Part shown: positions 1 through 9,211 of the stretch, in pieces | How positions within the stretch are numbered: position 1 is the stretch's first letter | How the letters are laid out: the number at the start of each line of letters is the position of its first letter | Assembly (NCBI GenBank): GCA_028532855.1 | Contig: JAQQAL010000028.1 | Span: 1 to 64,000 of the forward strand | Source: Candidatus Thalassospirochaeta sargassi | GTDB lineage: Bacteria > Spirochaetota > Spirochaetia > UBA9216 | Direction of reading: 5' to 3' | DNA: 64,000 nucleotides | Translations under genes and position numbers: made by a program | Notes under the pieces: model-generated | The model's input: only the letters and a program-made list of their open reading frames with translations | What the model was told of the DNA's origin: nothing | Databases searched by the model: none

Positions 1-45
1 ATCTACATCTTCATAAAATTCTTCTTTCGTTGTAAACTCACTCAT
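1..45 (-). CDS. 5' end of an unidentified gene running off the left edge
   Basis: Reading leftwards from base 45 there is ATG followed by 14 open codons (MSEFTTKEEFYEDVD) to the window edge. An AAAGGGA Shine-Dalgarno-like box lies at 54-60, eight bases before the ATG. That combination makes it a plausible gene start, but only 15 codons are visible and no function can be given. It points away from the tail gene that opens at 65, which would put two start regions back to back in only about 20 bases. Confidence 0.35.
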   Translation of the reverse strand, partial: MSEFTTKEEFYEDVD

Positions 46-64
46 AGAGCATATCCCTTTTGTA

Positions 65-3000
65 TTGGTTTTGTCACCAATTATTTTACAAAAGGATTTG
101 CTCTTTTTTTACCCCCATCCACAACTTTTGATTATATCTCCAGGTGTTACAACTTTAGATTCTTCAGAGATTGATTACACAGTTCCAATTTGTGAAATCG
201 GTTCGGATTCAGCATGGAAGGAATTAAAAAAAATTGCAGATTTGTATAAAGCAGATTTGTATTATCGCTATGATGGTGCATTAAGATTTTTCTCACCTTA
301 TGAAACTACTTATTCAACGCCTACTGCTGAATGGACATTTATTGCTGATTGCTCAAAAGAACAGTCAACTTCAGAGAGTTTAGTAAGAGGAAAAATTACA
401 AAATCAAATAATTCAATCTCAGCAAATAGATGTAAAGTCGAGTTTAAAGAATATGAAAGTTTTGATGAACAAATAATATTTTTAAGTACAGAAAATTATG
501 ATGCATCAACAGGTTATTGTAATATAGAAATTGCAGGAACTTCTTATTACCCAGGTGACGGAGCAACAGACTATGCATCTTTGCAATATAAAGACCCAAT
601 TAAAAATGTCACTATTACAATAGGTACTGATGTACAAACTCCAACAATTGGAACAACTGGTTCTGGTTGTGATATTGAATATACAGGCGGAAGTTTACAA
701 CTCGTTTCTTTTAATGGCTCAACATCTGCTACTAAACAGGAGGCGGGTGCTTCTCAAATAATTTTATATAATCCAACTGCTTCAACATGCACAATTACAA
801 AATTGACTATCAGAGGTGTTCCTCATATCGCAACAAAAACAAATACAGTTGAAGACATAGACCCATCACTTACTTATGTATATGAAGAAGTTGAAGAGTC
901 CATAGAAGGAAAATATGCATCTACTGTAGAGCAGGCACAATCAGCATGTTTTCGAACTGTTGAATATGGAAGAGTAAAAAGAAAATCAATTAAGTTTCAA
1001 TCTGACTGGTGTCCTTTATTACAAAAGGGTGTAGTAATCAATTTCAAAGAAGAAGGTGAATCCGACCAGATATATAAAATTACTCAGTTTACTCATAAGA
1101 ATAAGGGGACACAATTTTATACTGAAATAGAAGCAGATGAGTTTATAGATACTTCTACTGTAACTAGAACTATTTCAAAAGGTTTAACAATCTCGCCAGA
1201 CATAACGACTAAGCAAAATGAAGACGTTGAACAATCAATTAATGATGTTGAAGAAATTGTTTCACAGGTTCCTACCATCAATGAACTCAATTCAGATGCT
1301 ACCTTTACGTCAGTTGGCGATGATAGTACTACAATTCCGACAATCCCGATTTTAACCTTAACGCCTCTTTTTAACGGAATGAAATTAGAAATGGACATGC
1401 AGGAAAACTTATCTAATTTTAAATGTTTTGAAATGCAGGTGTCAGGTGATAATTTAGATTGGTATTCTTTACAAACAGATGGAACAGATTTCAAAGACAC
1501 TTTAGATGCTGATACTGATTATTCTTATGGTCGCTATATTCATTCTCCAATTCCACAGGCCGGAACATCAGAAGAACCAACAGGTCAATTAGTTTATTAC
1601 CGAGTTAGAAGAAAGACCAAAGAAAATATAACTTCTTCATGGTCAACAGTGCAAAGCGCAACAACGCTATTACTACAATCTTCAGATATCCCAATCAATA
1701 CGATTTCAACAAATAAATTGGAAACAAACTTTTTGGAAACTGCATTTGCAGAAGTAGATGATGAATTAGTAATAGGTTCAGATTCAACAGACCCAACTAA
1801 CCCGGATAGAGGTGACCGCTTAATTACAATAGATGAAAATAAAATATTAATACAGGAAGTAAGTGACCCAAATGATTTTTATGAAAATAATAAAATACAG
1901 ATTGGCGGCGTTGATGAAGATGATGTTTTTGTAAGCGGTGTGGCCTGTAAGCAGGTTGTAAATCCCGCAGTGGATTTTCCAAAACAGGAATTTAAGCCAT
2001 CACCTTCATATCACATTGTTTCTTTTGAAGACGGATATGAAACAGATACAGGAGAATTTGAAAGTAGTTATTCTGATTTGCGTACAACAGTTTGGTCAAA
2101 ATATGGCGATTATTCATTTACGAGTTCTGGGGCAACTGAATGGTTAGGGCGAGTTGAATATGAACATCATCATGATTTAGATGATGAGTTTATTTGTACA
2201 TGTTGGTTAAATTATGACACTTTAATCAGCTATGAAGATACATGGGATATATTCAGACTGAACAATAATTATGACGATGGTACTTTTAGAATAACTGTAT
2301 TTATAGATGTTGTTGGAGCCACCAGTACAATTAAATTAGAATTAAAAGAAATCGTCGGTACACAGGTAGAACAATTAGTATATGTAGCAGGCCCTTCATA
2401 TACTACAGCGCCGGGTGAATTGTTTATTAAAGCTTTTTATTCTCCTAATACAAATACTTTGAAATTGAGTGTGAACAATGTTGATTATACAGCATCACCT
2501 GTTCCATTAAGTATTTCAGGAACTATAGACTACGGATATCTTTCGGCTTATTCAGTTAATTCTACACATGGTGTTACTTATCTCGATGATATTGTTTGGA
2601 GCAGTGAAGCTTCAATTGACTTAGATATTTTCGAACAACATTATTATCATGATGCGCCATGGACTGGTCCTTATAGTGCAAAAGATATTGTTCTCATCCC
2701 AGAAAGCGGCGGAAGAGTTTTCATTGATGGTGGCTTAAAAATAAATGGTGATAATGAAATTGTTGAATGGATAAACGTGCCCGAAGTAGACATGTTTGGA
2801 AGTTGGGAAAAGTACGATGATTATACAACTTATGGAAGTGCGAGATATTATAAAGATGATGCAGGCATTGTCCATGTTGAGTTGATGGTAAAGAACGGCT
2901 CAACAACTGATAACATTATTAAATTACCGGAAGGCTATCGACCCGACCATAAAATATTAACACATGGCTACTCAGCTGCCGGGGCATGCAGAATTGATAT

Positions 3001-3352
3001 TGGAACAGATGGATATGTTACATGCAAAACAAATTGTTCTTCAACATGGACTGCATTTACTCATTCTTTTGCTGTTGGCGGTGGCAATTCAAATCCAACA
3101 GTTGGAGCAAAAGGGGATAAGGGTGATAAAGGTGATGCAGGCTTAGCAACGCAATGGTCAGCAGGCACTTATAATTATGGACAGATTGTTTCAAATGGCA
3201 ATTACCTATGGATTGTGATTGCAACATCAACAACTGAAGAACCTTCTGATTACTCATCAGATTGGAGGAAATGGGATAATACAAATTTAATAACTACATC
3301 AACATCTGATCCATCTGGCGGGTTAGACGGAGATATTTGGATAAAGATTTAA
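65..3352 (+). CDS. Phage tail tip / fibre protein, probably truncated at its N-terminus
   Basis: The product is about 1095 residues. It opens with a segment typical of the middle of tail-hub proteins (residues ~30-75: IDYTVPI followed by SAWKELKKIADLYKADLYY and RFFSPYE). It then has a beta-rich region, an FnIII-like part (~430-540), a laminin-G/concanavalin-like part (~650-830) and a collagen-like GAKGDKGDKGDAG stretch near residue 1020. Such proteins form the baseplate or central fibre and contact the host surface. The only upstream start is TTG at 65 with no ribosome site, and the residues before ~30 look unlike a protein N-terminus. I infer the 5' part of the gene is missing, either by deletion or rearrangement or because it lies beyond the window. 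The next gene starts 3 bases after the stop. Confidence 0.75.
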   Translation: MVLSPIILQKDLLFFYPHPQLLIISPGVTTLDSSEIDYTVPICEIGSDSAWKELKKIADLYKADLYYRYDGALRFFSPYETTYSTPTAEWTFIADCSKEQSTSESLVRGKITKSNNSISANRCKVEFKEYESFDEQIIFLSTENYDASTGYCNIEIAGTSYYPGDGATDYASLQYKDPIKNVTITIGTDVQTPTIGTTGSGCDIEYTGGSLQLVSFNGSTSATKQEAGASQIILYNPTASTCTITKLTIRGVPHIATKTNTVEDIDPSLTYVYEEVEESIEGKYASTVEQAQSACFRTVEYGRVKRKSIKFQSDWCPLLQKGVVINFKEEGESDQIYKITQFTHKNKGTQFYTEIEADEFIDTSTVTRTISKGLTISPDITTKQNEDVEQSINDVEEIVSQVPTINELNSDATFTSVGDDSTTIPTIPILTLTPLFNGMKLEMDMQENLSNFKCFEMQVSGDNLDWYSLQTDGTDFKDTLDADTDYSYGRYIHSPIPQAGTSEEPTGQLVYYRVRRKTKENITSSWSTVQSATTLLLQSSDIPINTISTNKLETNFLETAFAEVDDELVIGSDSTDPTNPDRGDRLITIDENKILIQEVSDPNDFYENNKIQIGGVDEDDVFVSGVACKQVVNPAVDFPKQEFKPSPSYHIVSFEDGYETDTGEFESSYSDLRTTVWSKYGDYSFTSSGATEWLGRVEYEHHHDLDDEFICTCWLNYDTLISYEDTWDIFRLNNNYDDGTFRITVFIDVVGATSTIKLELKEIVGTQVEQLVYVAGPSYTTAPGELFIKAFYSPNTNTLKLSVNNVDYTASPVPLSISGTIDYGYLSAYSVNSTHGVTYLDDIVWSSEASIDLDIFEQHYYHDAPWTGPYSAKDIVLIPESGGRVFIDGGLKINGDNEIVEWINVPEVDMFGSWEKYDDYTTYGSARYYKDDAGIVHVELMVKNGSTTDNIIKLPEGYRPDHKILTHGYSAAGACRIDIGTDGYVTCKTNCSSTWTAFTHSFAVGGGNSNPTVGAKGDKGDKGDAGLATQWSAGTYNYGQIVSNGNYLWIVIATSTTEEPSDYSSDWRKWDNTNLITTSTSDPSGGLDGDIWIKI

Positions 3353-3354
3353 AA

Positions 3355-4476
3355 ATGCAAATTAAAAAAGACGGAGTATGGAAACCAACAAAACAATTTC
3401 TCGGTAAATATAATGACACATGGTCTGATGGTGATTTATGGTTTAAAGTCGATGGAGTGTGGCGACAACATGTGCCGCCTAATGCTGTAATTTTATATTC
3501 TTCTACATCAAATATAAATTCCGGTTATATTGCTGATGGAAATAACTCAACGCCTAATTTATTAAATAGATATGTAAGAATAAGGTCTGATGACCCTTTA
3601 ACTTTAGGTGGAGCATCATCTCACACCGGCTCTTCTCATGGCACAGGTGGAACTCGATATACGAATTATGTATCATCAACGCAGGCATGTAATAATTTAG
3701 GTTTGACACCACGAGCTACGAGAATTACTTCGCATCGGCATAGTATAAGCTCGCATACTCATCCATCAACAGGAAATAATCTACCGAGTTATCAAAACAG
3801 TTACCCGTATATGTATAGCAGTAAATTATATTCGGGAGCTGTTATTTTAAGCAGTATTACTCAGGTTTTATCAGCACTTTCATATTTGTCAGCTTATTCA
3901 GGTTATAGATGCAGATTAGATAATAACGTTACACAGGCTTCAAAAAGTACGGCTCATACACATGGTACTGTGTCACCTGCTGTTAGTGATTTTAATGAAT
4001 CAGATGGGTATATAGATAATCAACCATCTTCATCACCATCATCATGGTACACGATTCATGACCACTCAGCTTCGCATTCTATGCCGTCAGTGACTCCAAC
4101 TTATTATTATATGAATGTAATCCCGTATAGTTTAGGAAGTGATTTATATTTTGATGAATTACCTTCAGGCTCTTTAGTTTTATTCACAACACGGCGTTAC
4201 CCAGACGGCTGGTCTGAATGGAAGAATACCGGAAGGATAATTAGATATTATTCATCAGCAGGTGGATATGGTGGTAGTTCAACTCACACTCATTCGGGGA
4301 CAAAGACAACAGGCTCATGGATAAATAGAGGCTCAACTGTTAAAGCGACATATGAGAATATTTCATTTAATGAAAAGTATTTGAAATCACATACTCATAC
4401 ATGGACAGACAGCCATTCAGCAGCGGTATCAAATGCACCGCCTTATGTAAATTTAGCAATAGGTGTTAAGGATTAA
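3355..4476 (+). CDS. His-rich phage tail fibre / collar-like protein
   Basis: The product is about 373 residues. It contains two collar-type segments, each with a proline-glycine turn such as SGSLVLFTTRRYPDGWSEW at ~285-305, and many HxH motifs (HRHSISSHTHP, AHTHG, HDHS, THTHSG, SHTHTW). In known receptor-binding fibre tips, HxH repeats coordinate iron along a trimeric needle; that role here is inference from the motif pattern. The N-terminus (KDGVWKP, DGDLWFKVDGVW) resembles the GDIW ending of the preceding protein and may be a shared docking module. Start choice is uncertain: ATG 3355 lies just after the previous stop, while TTG 3337 lies closer to a GGAG. It is co-directional with the tail gene and the next small gene. 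Confidence 0.8.
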   Translation: MQIKKDGVWKPTKQFLGKYNDTWSDGDLWFKVDGVWRQHVPPNAVILYSSTSNINSGYIADGNNSTPNLLNRYVRIRSDDPLTLGGASSHTGSSHGTGGTRYTNYVSSTQACNNLGLTPRATRITSHRHSISSHTHPSTGNNLPSYQNSYPYMYSSKLYSGAVILSSITQVLSALSYLSAYSGYRCRLDNNVTQASKSTAHTHGTVSPAVSDFNESDGYIDNQPSSSPSSWYTIHDHSASHSMPSVTPTYYYMNVIPYSLGSDLYFDELPSGSLVLFTTRRYPDGWSEWKNTGRIIRYYSSAGGYGGSSTHTHSGTKTTGSWINRGSTVKATYENISFNEKYLKSHTHTWTDSHSAAVSNAPPYVNLAIGVKD

Positions 4477-4489
4477 AGGAGATTTAAAA

Positions 4490-4696
4490 ATGGATATAGC
4501 AAATGATTTAGAAATACAAAAAGAAGAATTAAATAATTTGATGAATGAAAAAATAAAAGCTTTGGATTCTTTAGATTATGAAGGGTTTAATGAATTACGA
4601 TTTGAATTTGATGTTATCTCATTCAAATTAGAAATTATGTCAAAGCAGTTAGAATTAGAGAATATAGAAAAGCAAATATCTTCCGAGGTTGTCTAA
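4490..4696 (+). CDS. Small phage coiled-coil protein
   Basis: A 68-residue acidic, almost wholly helical product with heptad-like Leu/Ile spacing (residues 8-60) and no membrane segment. ATG 4490 is chosen because AAAGGAG sits at 4475-4481. Its stop overlaps the next start as TAATG at 4694-4698, so the two are probably translationally coupled. It lies between the tail fibre and the holin-like gene, a place where tail-fibre chaperones and small lysis accessory proteins are common, but I do not recognise the family. Confidence 0.7.
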   Translation: MDIANDLEIQKEELNNLMNEKIKALDSLDYEGFNELRFEFDVISFKLEIMSKQLELENIEKQISSEVV

Positions 4697-5097
4697 TGCC
4701 TTATAGCGGAGAAGAGAGAAGAAAAGAAGAAATTAATGTTCAACAATATATGGAGGTGCTCGTGTCTAATGTCAAAGAATTATTTTCATCAGAAGTATCT
4801 TCAGTCAAAGAGCAAATTAGTAATTTAGAAGATAAATTATCACAACAGTTAAAACATCATGAAGAACAATCGGAAAGTAAAATTAAGCAATTTGAGGAAG
4901 AGATAATTTGTCTTAAAAATAAAATTAATAACATCGATAAACGAGTTGAAGAGTTGGAATTGAAACCTGTTCAGACAAAGGCCGGGTGGATTGATAAATT
5001 TGGAGCTGTATTTCAAAAAGTTCTTTATACAGCTATAGCGAGTAGTCTTTTAGGGATTATAGTTTATTTAGTGACTCAGTATTTCCAATCGTTATAA
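4696..5097 (+). CDS. Holin-like / XhlA-type membrane protein with long coiled coil
   Basis: A 133-residue product. Residues ~10-95 form a charged coiled coil. Residues ~108-128 (VLYTAIASSLLGIIVYLVTQY) are a single hydrophobic membrane segment followed by a short tail. This layout matches hemolysin XhlA-type or other phage holin-associated proteins found after tail-fibre genes. The start overlaps the upstream stop, so it is coupled to the 4490 gene. It is the last rightward phage gene; the restriction enzyme gene converges on it with an 8-base gap. No endolysin follows, which is unusual for a lysis cassette. Confidence 0.6.
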   Translation: MPYSGEERRKEEINVQQYMEVLVSNVKELFSSEVSSVKEQISNLEDKLSQQLKHHEEQSESKIKQFEEEIICLKNKINNIDKRVEELELKPVQTKAGWIDKFGAVFQKVLYTAIASSLLGIIVYLVTQYFQSL

Positions 5098-5104
5098 TTT
5101 TGAA

Positions 5105-8100
5105 TTAGAATTCTACGACTTTATCAATTTCCTTCATGAGTCTATCAGTTTCAGTTAAGGCTACAATGATTTTCTGATAATGAAAAATATCATCAAAAGA
5201 AAGTTCTCTGCCTTTTCTGTCTTTGAGCCATTTCTGAGCAGGCTGATAGCCACCGATATAAAAGTTCCATGCTATTTCAGGAACTCCGTCAAAATATTGT
5301 TCTTTATTTATGTATACTTTAGAATCTTTAAATTGAGGCTTATCAACAATATTAGTGCCTTCCTTTGGAAAGGATGTTATAAAGTCATTTACTTTAGGTG
5401 ATTCTAATAAATGAATATTACGGAGCTGGCTACCTAATTCAGCTAACTTCCAAAAATTTTCTTCATCTTTTGGTTGAGGGATACGGGGGAAATCAATTTT
5501 TAAGAATTCTAAATATTTTTTTCGATACATAGTCGAATGTAAAATGGCATATTCATAATTAAAAAAATCGATATCACTAAATGATTTTGGATTTTCATTC
5601 GGTTGAAAATTATACTTTAAATTTGTTTTAAGTTCAAATTTCTCAATAAATTGTGGATTAAGGTTTGATGATTTTTCAAAATTATCATTCTCAATATAAA
5701 TTGGAAAAACTGAGCAGTATCCTTTATTGCTAATAAAAAGCCTATTGTCGACAATAGAGTCAGAGATGAAAGTATAACAATAATCAGGAACAGAATAAGC
5801 AAATTGTCTCATTGATATCAAAGCAATGTTGTCGTCGTTTATTAAATGTTTCATTATTGTATTTCTCGGACGTCCCATTATTCCATTTGAAACACCTGTA
5901 TATACTGTGTATTTAAAGTCAAATGGCCGGTAATTAAATTTCACTATCTTTGGAGTATTCTTTTTTGCATCATTTTGAGCCCTTTTGACTTTTGGGATTA
6001 CTTTTTCTTCTAAAGAATGTTTTGTAATAAAGTCTTCTGCGTTTAGCTCACAAAGGTCTGAGATTAATTCAGCGCATCTATCTTTAGAATCATGTACAAC
6101 AACTTTATCAAACTCTGTATTTATACCCACATTAGAATTCATATAGATATCTTTCAGACTATAAAAATTATCGAATTCGGATTTAAGACTAAAATCTTTT
6201 GGTACAAAAAAGAAATCAGGAGTTTGTGGGGATAGTTCAGTCCAACTGATATTGTGTAAAGCGCTTTTGTTTAAATATTCATATTTTTCACTTCTCTTTC
6301 CTAATATATCGATGTGATTTACTTTTGCTGTTTTCGTTTTCTGGTTTTTATGTTTGACAAATATGTTAATGCTGACTCCCTGTTGAATGTCAAAAACGTT
6401 TTCATCCTTTCCTCCACTTACAGTCATTTCATTGCGATTAGAATTGCCATGTAAATCTAAAACATAAATAGACGAAAAGCTTTCTAATAAAGATTTTCGC
6501 ATTTGCTTATGGATTAAACCATCAATAAAACTGTTATTTGAAATAAAAGCGATGATTCCTTCACTGTTTTTATCAATGAAAAACTGACTGAAACGGATAA
6601 ATTTTATGTAATCATCTGATAGTGGATTAATATTTCTCTCATTCAGGTTCCTTTTATATTCAGTCATTAGTGATTCAATCCATTCTGATTTATTTGAACT
6701 ACTAACAGAGTATGGGGGATTCCCGATTATACACATGACAGGAGTTTCTTTCTTAACGGCATTGGCTTCGTTTGCTTCATTGGAAAGCCAACTCGCAAAT
6801 AAAGTGCCTGTATCGGGGTGAGCTTCTTCTAAACTATTTGTTAGGAATACACGCAATCTCTTCTGTTTGTAAACATCTTTGGGTTTATACCCTGTTTCAC
6901 GAAGCATCATTTCAATTTTTAGATGGCACATTGTGTATGGAGCCATTAAGATTTCAAAACCATTTAATCGAGGTAATAAGTGTTCTTCGACATAAGAAGA
7001 CCAAAGTCCTTCCTGTCCTTTAAATTTTGAGTAAATCTGTTTTACAACTTCAGCTAAGAATGTTCCCGTTCCGGTAGATGGGTCGAGTATTTGAACTTTA
7101 TGTACTTCTTTGTCCATTTGCCTAATTCTATTCTTATAGCGCTTATCAGTTATTTGAGAATCAACATTAATTTTAATTTTAGATGTATCAGCCAATCCCT
7201 GAGATAATCCAAACTCATCTTTAAGAATGTCATCAACTGCCCGAACAATAAAGTTTACGACAGGTTCAGGTGTGTAATATACACCACGAGATTTGCGAAG
7301 TTTGGAATCGTACTCTGCCAGGAATGTTTCATAAAAGTGAATGAATGGGTCTGTCTGACCTGTTGTTGTACCAAAGTCTTTTAATAAAGATTGTAAGTCT
7401 GTAGCACGAAGTATGTCAGCTAAATCATCAACTATCCATACAACACGCTCATCTAAATCAGCACCAGAAACATAGTCAAATAAATTACGTAAAAATGGGT
7501 TAGAACGGGGAATGAGTTCTCGCGCTTCCTGCCGTGAGAAGTCTTCTAAAGTTTCATCGTGAAGACGGGCTGCAAAGAGTCCATAAGCAATAGTTTGAGC
7601 ATAAATATCGGCAAACTTTTTTTCATCTAAATCATGGATGAGAATTTCTCTAAAGGCTTCGAGTTGGTCATGTAAAGTGTTGTAATCATCTTCAGTATCA
7701 GAGACAGCATTGAATAATACTTCCTCCATCATGCGAGCCTTCTGAGCCATCATTTTTGCTAACTTTTCAGCCGATTTTATGGTCTGGCCTTTGAAGTCGC
7801 AAAAGTCAGTAATATGAGTTGTGAAGCTGTCAAAGTTATCAGATAAGGGGTTAACTTTTGAATCAGCAATCTCAGCGAGTTTTACAGTAGAGACTTTATT
7901 GCCATAGCGGTAGAATCTGAACTCTAAATAGTCAGTAAGGATTAAATTGTCCAAACTGCCTAAATAGCGTTTCATCTGGTCTGTTTTCTCAACTTTATCT
8001 AAATCAATGCCTATATCCTTTGCTTCTATATAACCTAAAGGAACTTCTTTTCTCTGAATGATGTAATCGGGGGCGCCACATTTTTGCCGTTTTGGTTCGT

Positions 8101-8227
8101 TCGTTACAGTTACTTTATCAGCAATTTCTCGTATAAGTACCTGTAGGTCACCACGATATGAATGTTCTGTGGATATGCCTGTGGCATAGCGGGTTTTGAT
8201 TTCTTTTATATAGGTATTGATAGGCAT
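5105..8227 (-). CDS. Single-chain type IIG / ISP-like restriction-modification enzyme
   Basis: A 1040-residue fusion of nuclease, N6-adenine methyltransferase and target-recognition parts. The N-terminal nuclease shows a PD-(D/E)xK pattern: D54 in APDY, then E68 and K70 in YIEAKD. Methyltransferase motif I is DPSTGTGTF at 382-390 and motif IV is NPPY at 503-506. The C-terminus (GGYQPAQKWLKDRKGR, then HYQKIIVAL) matches the specificity domain found in type ISP enzymes. The translocase helicase of true type ISP proteins is absent, so type IIG/IIL-like cutting near an asymmetric site is the better inference. A GGAG lies about 5 bases before ATG 8227. It is inserted convergently to the phage late genes, as a moron would be. 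All catalytic motifs are intact, so it is probably active. Confidence 0.88.
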   Translation of the reverse strand: MPINTYIKEIKTRYATGISTEHSYRGDLQVLIREIADKVTVTNEPKRQKCGAPDYIIQRKEVPLGYIEAKDIGIDLDKVEKTDQMKRYLGSLDNLILTDYLEFRFYRYGNKVSTVKLAEIADSKVNPLSDNFDSFTTHITDFCDFKGQTIKSAEKLAKMMAQKARMMEEVLFNAVSDTEDDYNTLHDQLEAFREILIHDLDEKKFADIYAQTIAYGLFAARLHDETLEDFSRQEARELIPRSNPFLRNLFDYVSGADLDERVVWIVDDLADILRATDLQSLLKDFGTTTGQTDPFIHFYETFLAEYDSKLRKSRGVYYTPEPVVNFIVRAVDDILKDEFGLSQGLADTSKIKINVDSQITDKRYKNRIRQMDKEVHKVQILDPSTGTGTFLAEVVKQIYSKFKGQEGLWSSYVEEHLLPRLNGFEILMAPYTMCHLKIEMMLRETGYKPKDVYKQKRLRVFLTNSLEEAHPDTGTLFASWLSNEANEANAVKKETPVMCIIGNPPYSVSSSNKSEWIESLMTEYKRNLNERNINPLSDDYIKFIRFSQFFIDKNSEGIIAFISNNSFIDGLIHKQMRKSLLESFSSIYVLDLHGNSNRNEMTVSGGKDENVFDIQQGVSINIFVKHKNQKTKTAKVNHIDILGKRSEKYEYLNKSALHNISWTELSPQTPDFFFVPKDFSLKSEFDNFYSLKDIYMNSNVGINTEFDKVVVHDSKDRCAELISDLCELNAEDFITKHSLEEKVIPKVKRAQNDAKKNTPKIVKFNYRPFDFKYTVYTGVSNGIMGRPRNTIMKHLINDDNIALISMRQFAYSVPDYCYTFISDSIVDNRLFISNKGYCSVFPIYIENDNFEKSSNLNPQFIEKFELKTNLKYNFQPNENPKSFSDIDFFNYEYAILHSTMYRKKYLEFLKIDFPRIPQPKDEENFWKLAELGSQLRNIHLLESPKVNDFITSFPKEGTNIVDKPQFKDSKVYINKEQYFDGVPEIAWNFYIGGYQPAQKWLKDRKGRELSFDDIFHYQKIIVALTETDRLMKEIDKVVEF

Positions 8228-8250
8228 AGGCTCTCCGAAACTATGATTTT

Positions 8251-8265
8251 TATCTATTACAGATA
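8251..8265. promoter_or_regulatory. Inverted repeat upstream of the restriction-modification gene
   Basis: A 15-base inverted repeat (TATCT-ATTAC-AGATA) lies 24 bases before the ATG of the restriction-modification gene, where an operator or start-site element would sit. No controller-protein gene is visible next to it, so the regulator, if any, is unknown. Confidence 0.3.
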
Positions 8266-8342
8266 GGATATCCCAAAATCACTAAAAATGAAATCACATT
8301 AACAAAGAATTGAAAAAAGCGCTCCCGGCTAAGAAAGGGCCG

Positions 8343-8371
8343 TGTACATTCCAAATTCCACGCAGTAGAAT
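8343..8371 (+). promoter_or_regulatory. Promoter TGTACA-N17-TAGAAT for the small-gene cassette
   Basis: TGTACA at 8343-8348 and TAGAAT at 8366-8371 are exactly 17 bases apart, 28 bases before the ATG at 8400. The same pair of hexamers with the same spacing, also preceded by CCG, recurs at 12872-12900, which supports a common element-specific promoter. Confidence 0.55.
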
Positions 8372-8399
8372 TCTTACATAATCAATTAAGGAGTTGGAA

Positions 8400-8609
8400 A
8401 TGATTAGAAAAATTGAAGTTGATGCAGCAATAGATGATATGAATGATTTCATAGTTTTTATGGAAGAGCTTAGCATCGAAGTTGTTGTAGTTGATGAATG
8501 CAACTCAATAACAAATTGGCCAACTGTAAGGCTTATCGGTGATGAAGATAAGCTCACTGAATACCTTATTGAAAATGATTGGGAAGATTTAGTAGGAGAG
8601 TGGCTTTAA
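8400..8609 (+). CDS. Small acidic hypothetical protein
   Basis: A 69-residue acidic product (MIRKIEVDAAIDDMNDFIVF...) with alternating beta and helix character and a WEDLVGEW ending. ATG 8400 is chosen over TTG 8394 because AAGGAG lies at 8388-8393. It is the first gene behind the promoter at 8343-8371 and is followed 27 bases later by another small gene. I do not recognise the family. Size, acidity and position among defence genes fit an inhibitor, antitoxin or DNA-mimic role, but nothing in the sequence proves that. Confidence 0.7.
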   Translation: MIRKIEVDAAIDDMNDFIVFMEELSIEVVVVDECNSITNWPTVRLIGDEDKLTEYLIENDWEDLVGEWL

Positions 8610-8636
8610 GCCGCTCTTTGGATAAGGAGAATATAG

Positions 8637-8828
8637 ATGAAAACTTATTGGATTAGTTTAGAAAATATGGGTGAAGGTTTTTCACACCATGTAACAGCTT
8701 CAGATATTGAATACACATCAGTAATAAATGGTTTTATTAAGTTTGAGAATCTAAGAACAGGAGGTATGAGGAAAGAGCAATTTGAAGAAGCTCTTAATGA
8801 GTTTTTGGCAACGATATCTATTGACTAA
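8637..8828 (+). CDS. Small hypothetical protein
   Basis: A 63-residue soluble product (MKTYWISLENMGEGFSHHVTASD...) with a TGGMRKEQFEEALNEF helix near its end. AAGGAG precedes ATG 8637 by 9 bases. It is co-directional with the 8400 gene and ends just before a strong terminator at 8832-8856. The family is not recognised; the WISLENMGEGFSHHV start suggests a small beta-sheet protein. Confidence 0.68.
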   Translation: MKTYWISLENMGEGFSHHVTASDIEYTSVINGFIKFENLRTGGMRKEQFEEALNEFLATISID

Positions 8829-8831
8829 TAG

Positions 8832-8856
8832 GAGGGCTGAGAAGCCCTCTTTTTTT
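8832..8856 (+). terminator. Rho-independent terminator
   Basis: The stem GAGGGCT / AGCCCTC (8832-8838 and 8843-8849) has a GAGA tetraloop and is followed by seven T. It closes the two-gene unit at 8400-8828. Confidence 0.88.
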
Positions 8857-8868
8857 GTAGGAGGATAT

Positions 8869-9201
8869 ATGAAGGATTGGGAACTTATCTATTCATATTC
8901 GAGGGATGATGCGATGAGAGACGGCGTGTTACGTGACGTTACTTATTTAGCAAAACAGTATGGTTTTCGTCTCAATACGGCGATTACAGAGACTTTGTGG
9001 CATATCGTAGGAGGTGATGAAGAAGAGATTAAAGACTTATTGGTTGATTTATGGATTCGCATAAAGCAGACCGATGGTAAGGTTTCAATGCTTATATATG
9101 ATTATAAGATAGGAAAGCGAACTGTGAAAATCCGGTCAGAAGTAGGGCCAGGTGATGATGCGTATCCGGTTTTAACTATCGGAACGCCACATGATTTTTA
9201 A
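8869..9201 (+). CDS. Hypothetical phage/defence-island protein
   Basis: A 110-residue product beginning MKDWELIYSYSRDDAMRDGV. ATG 8869 has GTAGGAGG directly upstream (8858-8864); a longer reading from 8782 would run through the terminator, so it is rejected. The sequence alternates helices and strands (LAKQYGFRLNTAITETLWHIVGG, then KVSMLIYDYKIG) and resembles small DUF6573-type phage/plasmid proteins in the RDGVLRDVT region, but that is only a memory-level match. It is followed 10 bases later by a basic-tailed small gene. Confidence 0.7.
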   Translation: MKDWELIYSYSRDDAMRDGVLRDVTYLAKQYGFRLNTAITETLWHIVGGDEEEIKDLLVDLWIRIKQTDGKVSMLIYDYKIGKRTVKIRSEVGPGDDAYPVLTIGTPHDF

Positions 9202-9211
9202 GGAGAATAAT

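Noticed and set aside
8782-9201. Longer reading of the 8869 gene
   Set aside because: It would run through a strong terminator; ATG 8869 has GGAGG directly upstream.
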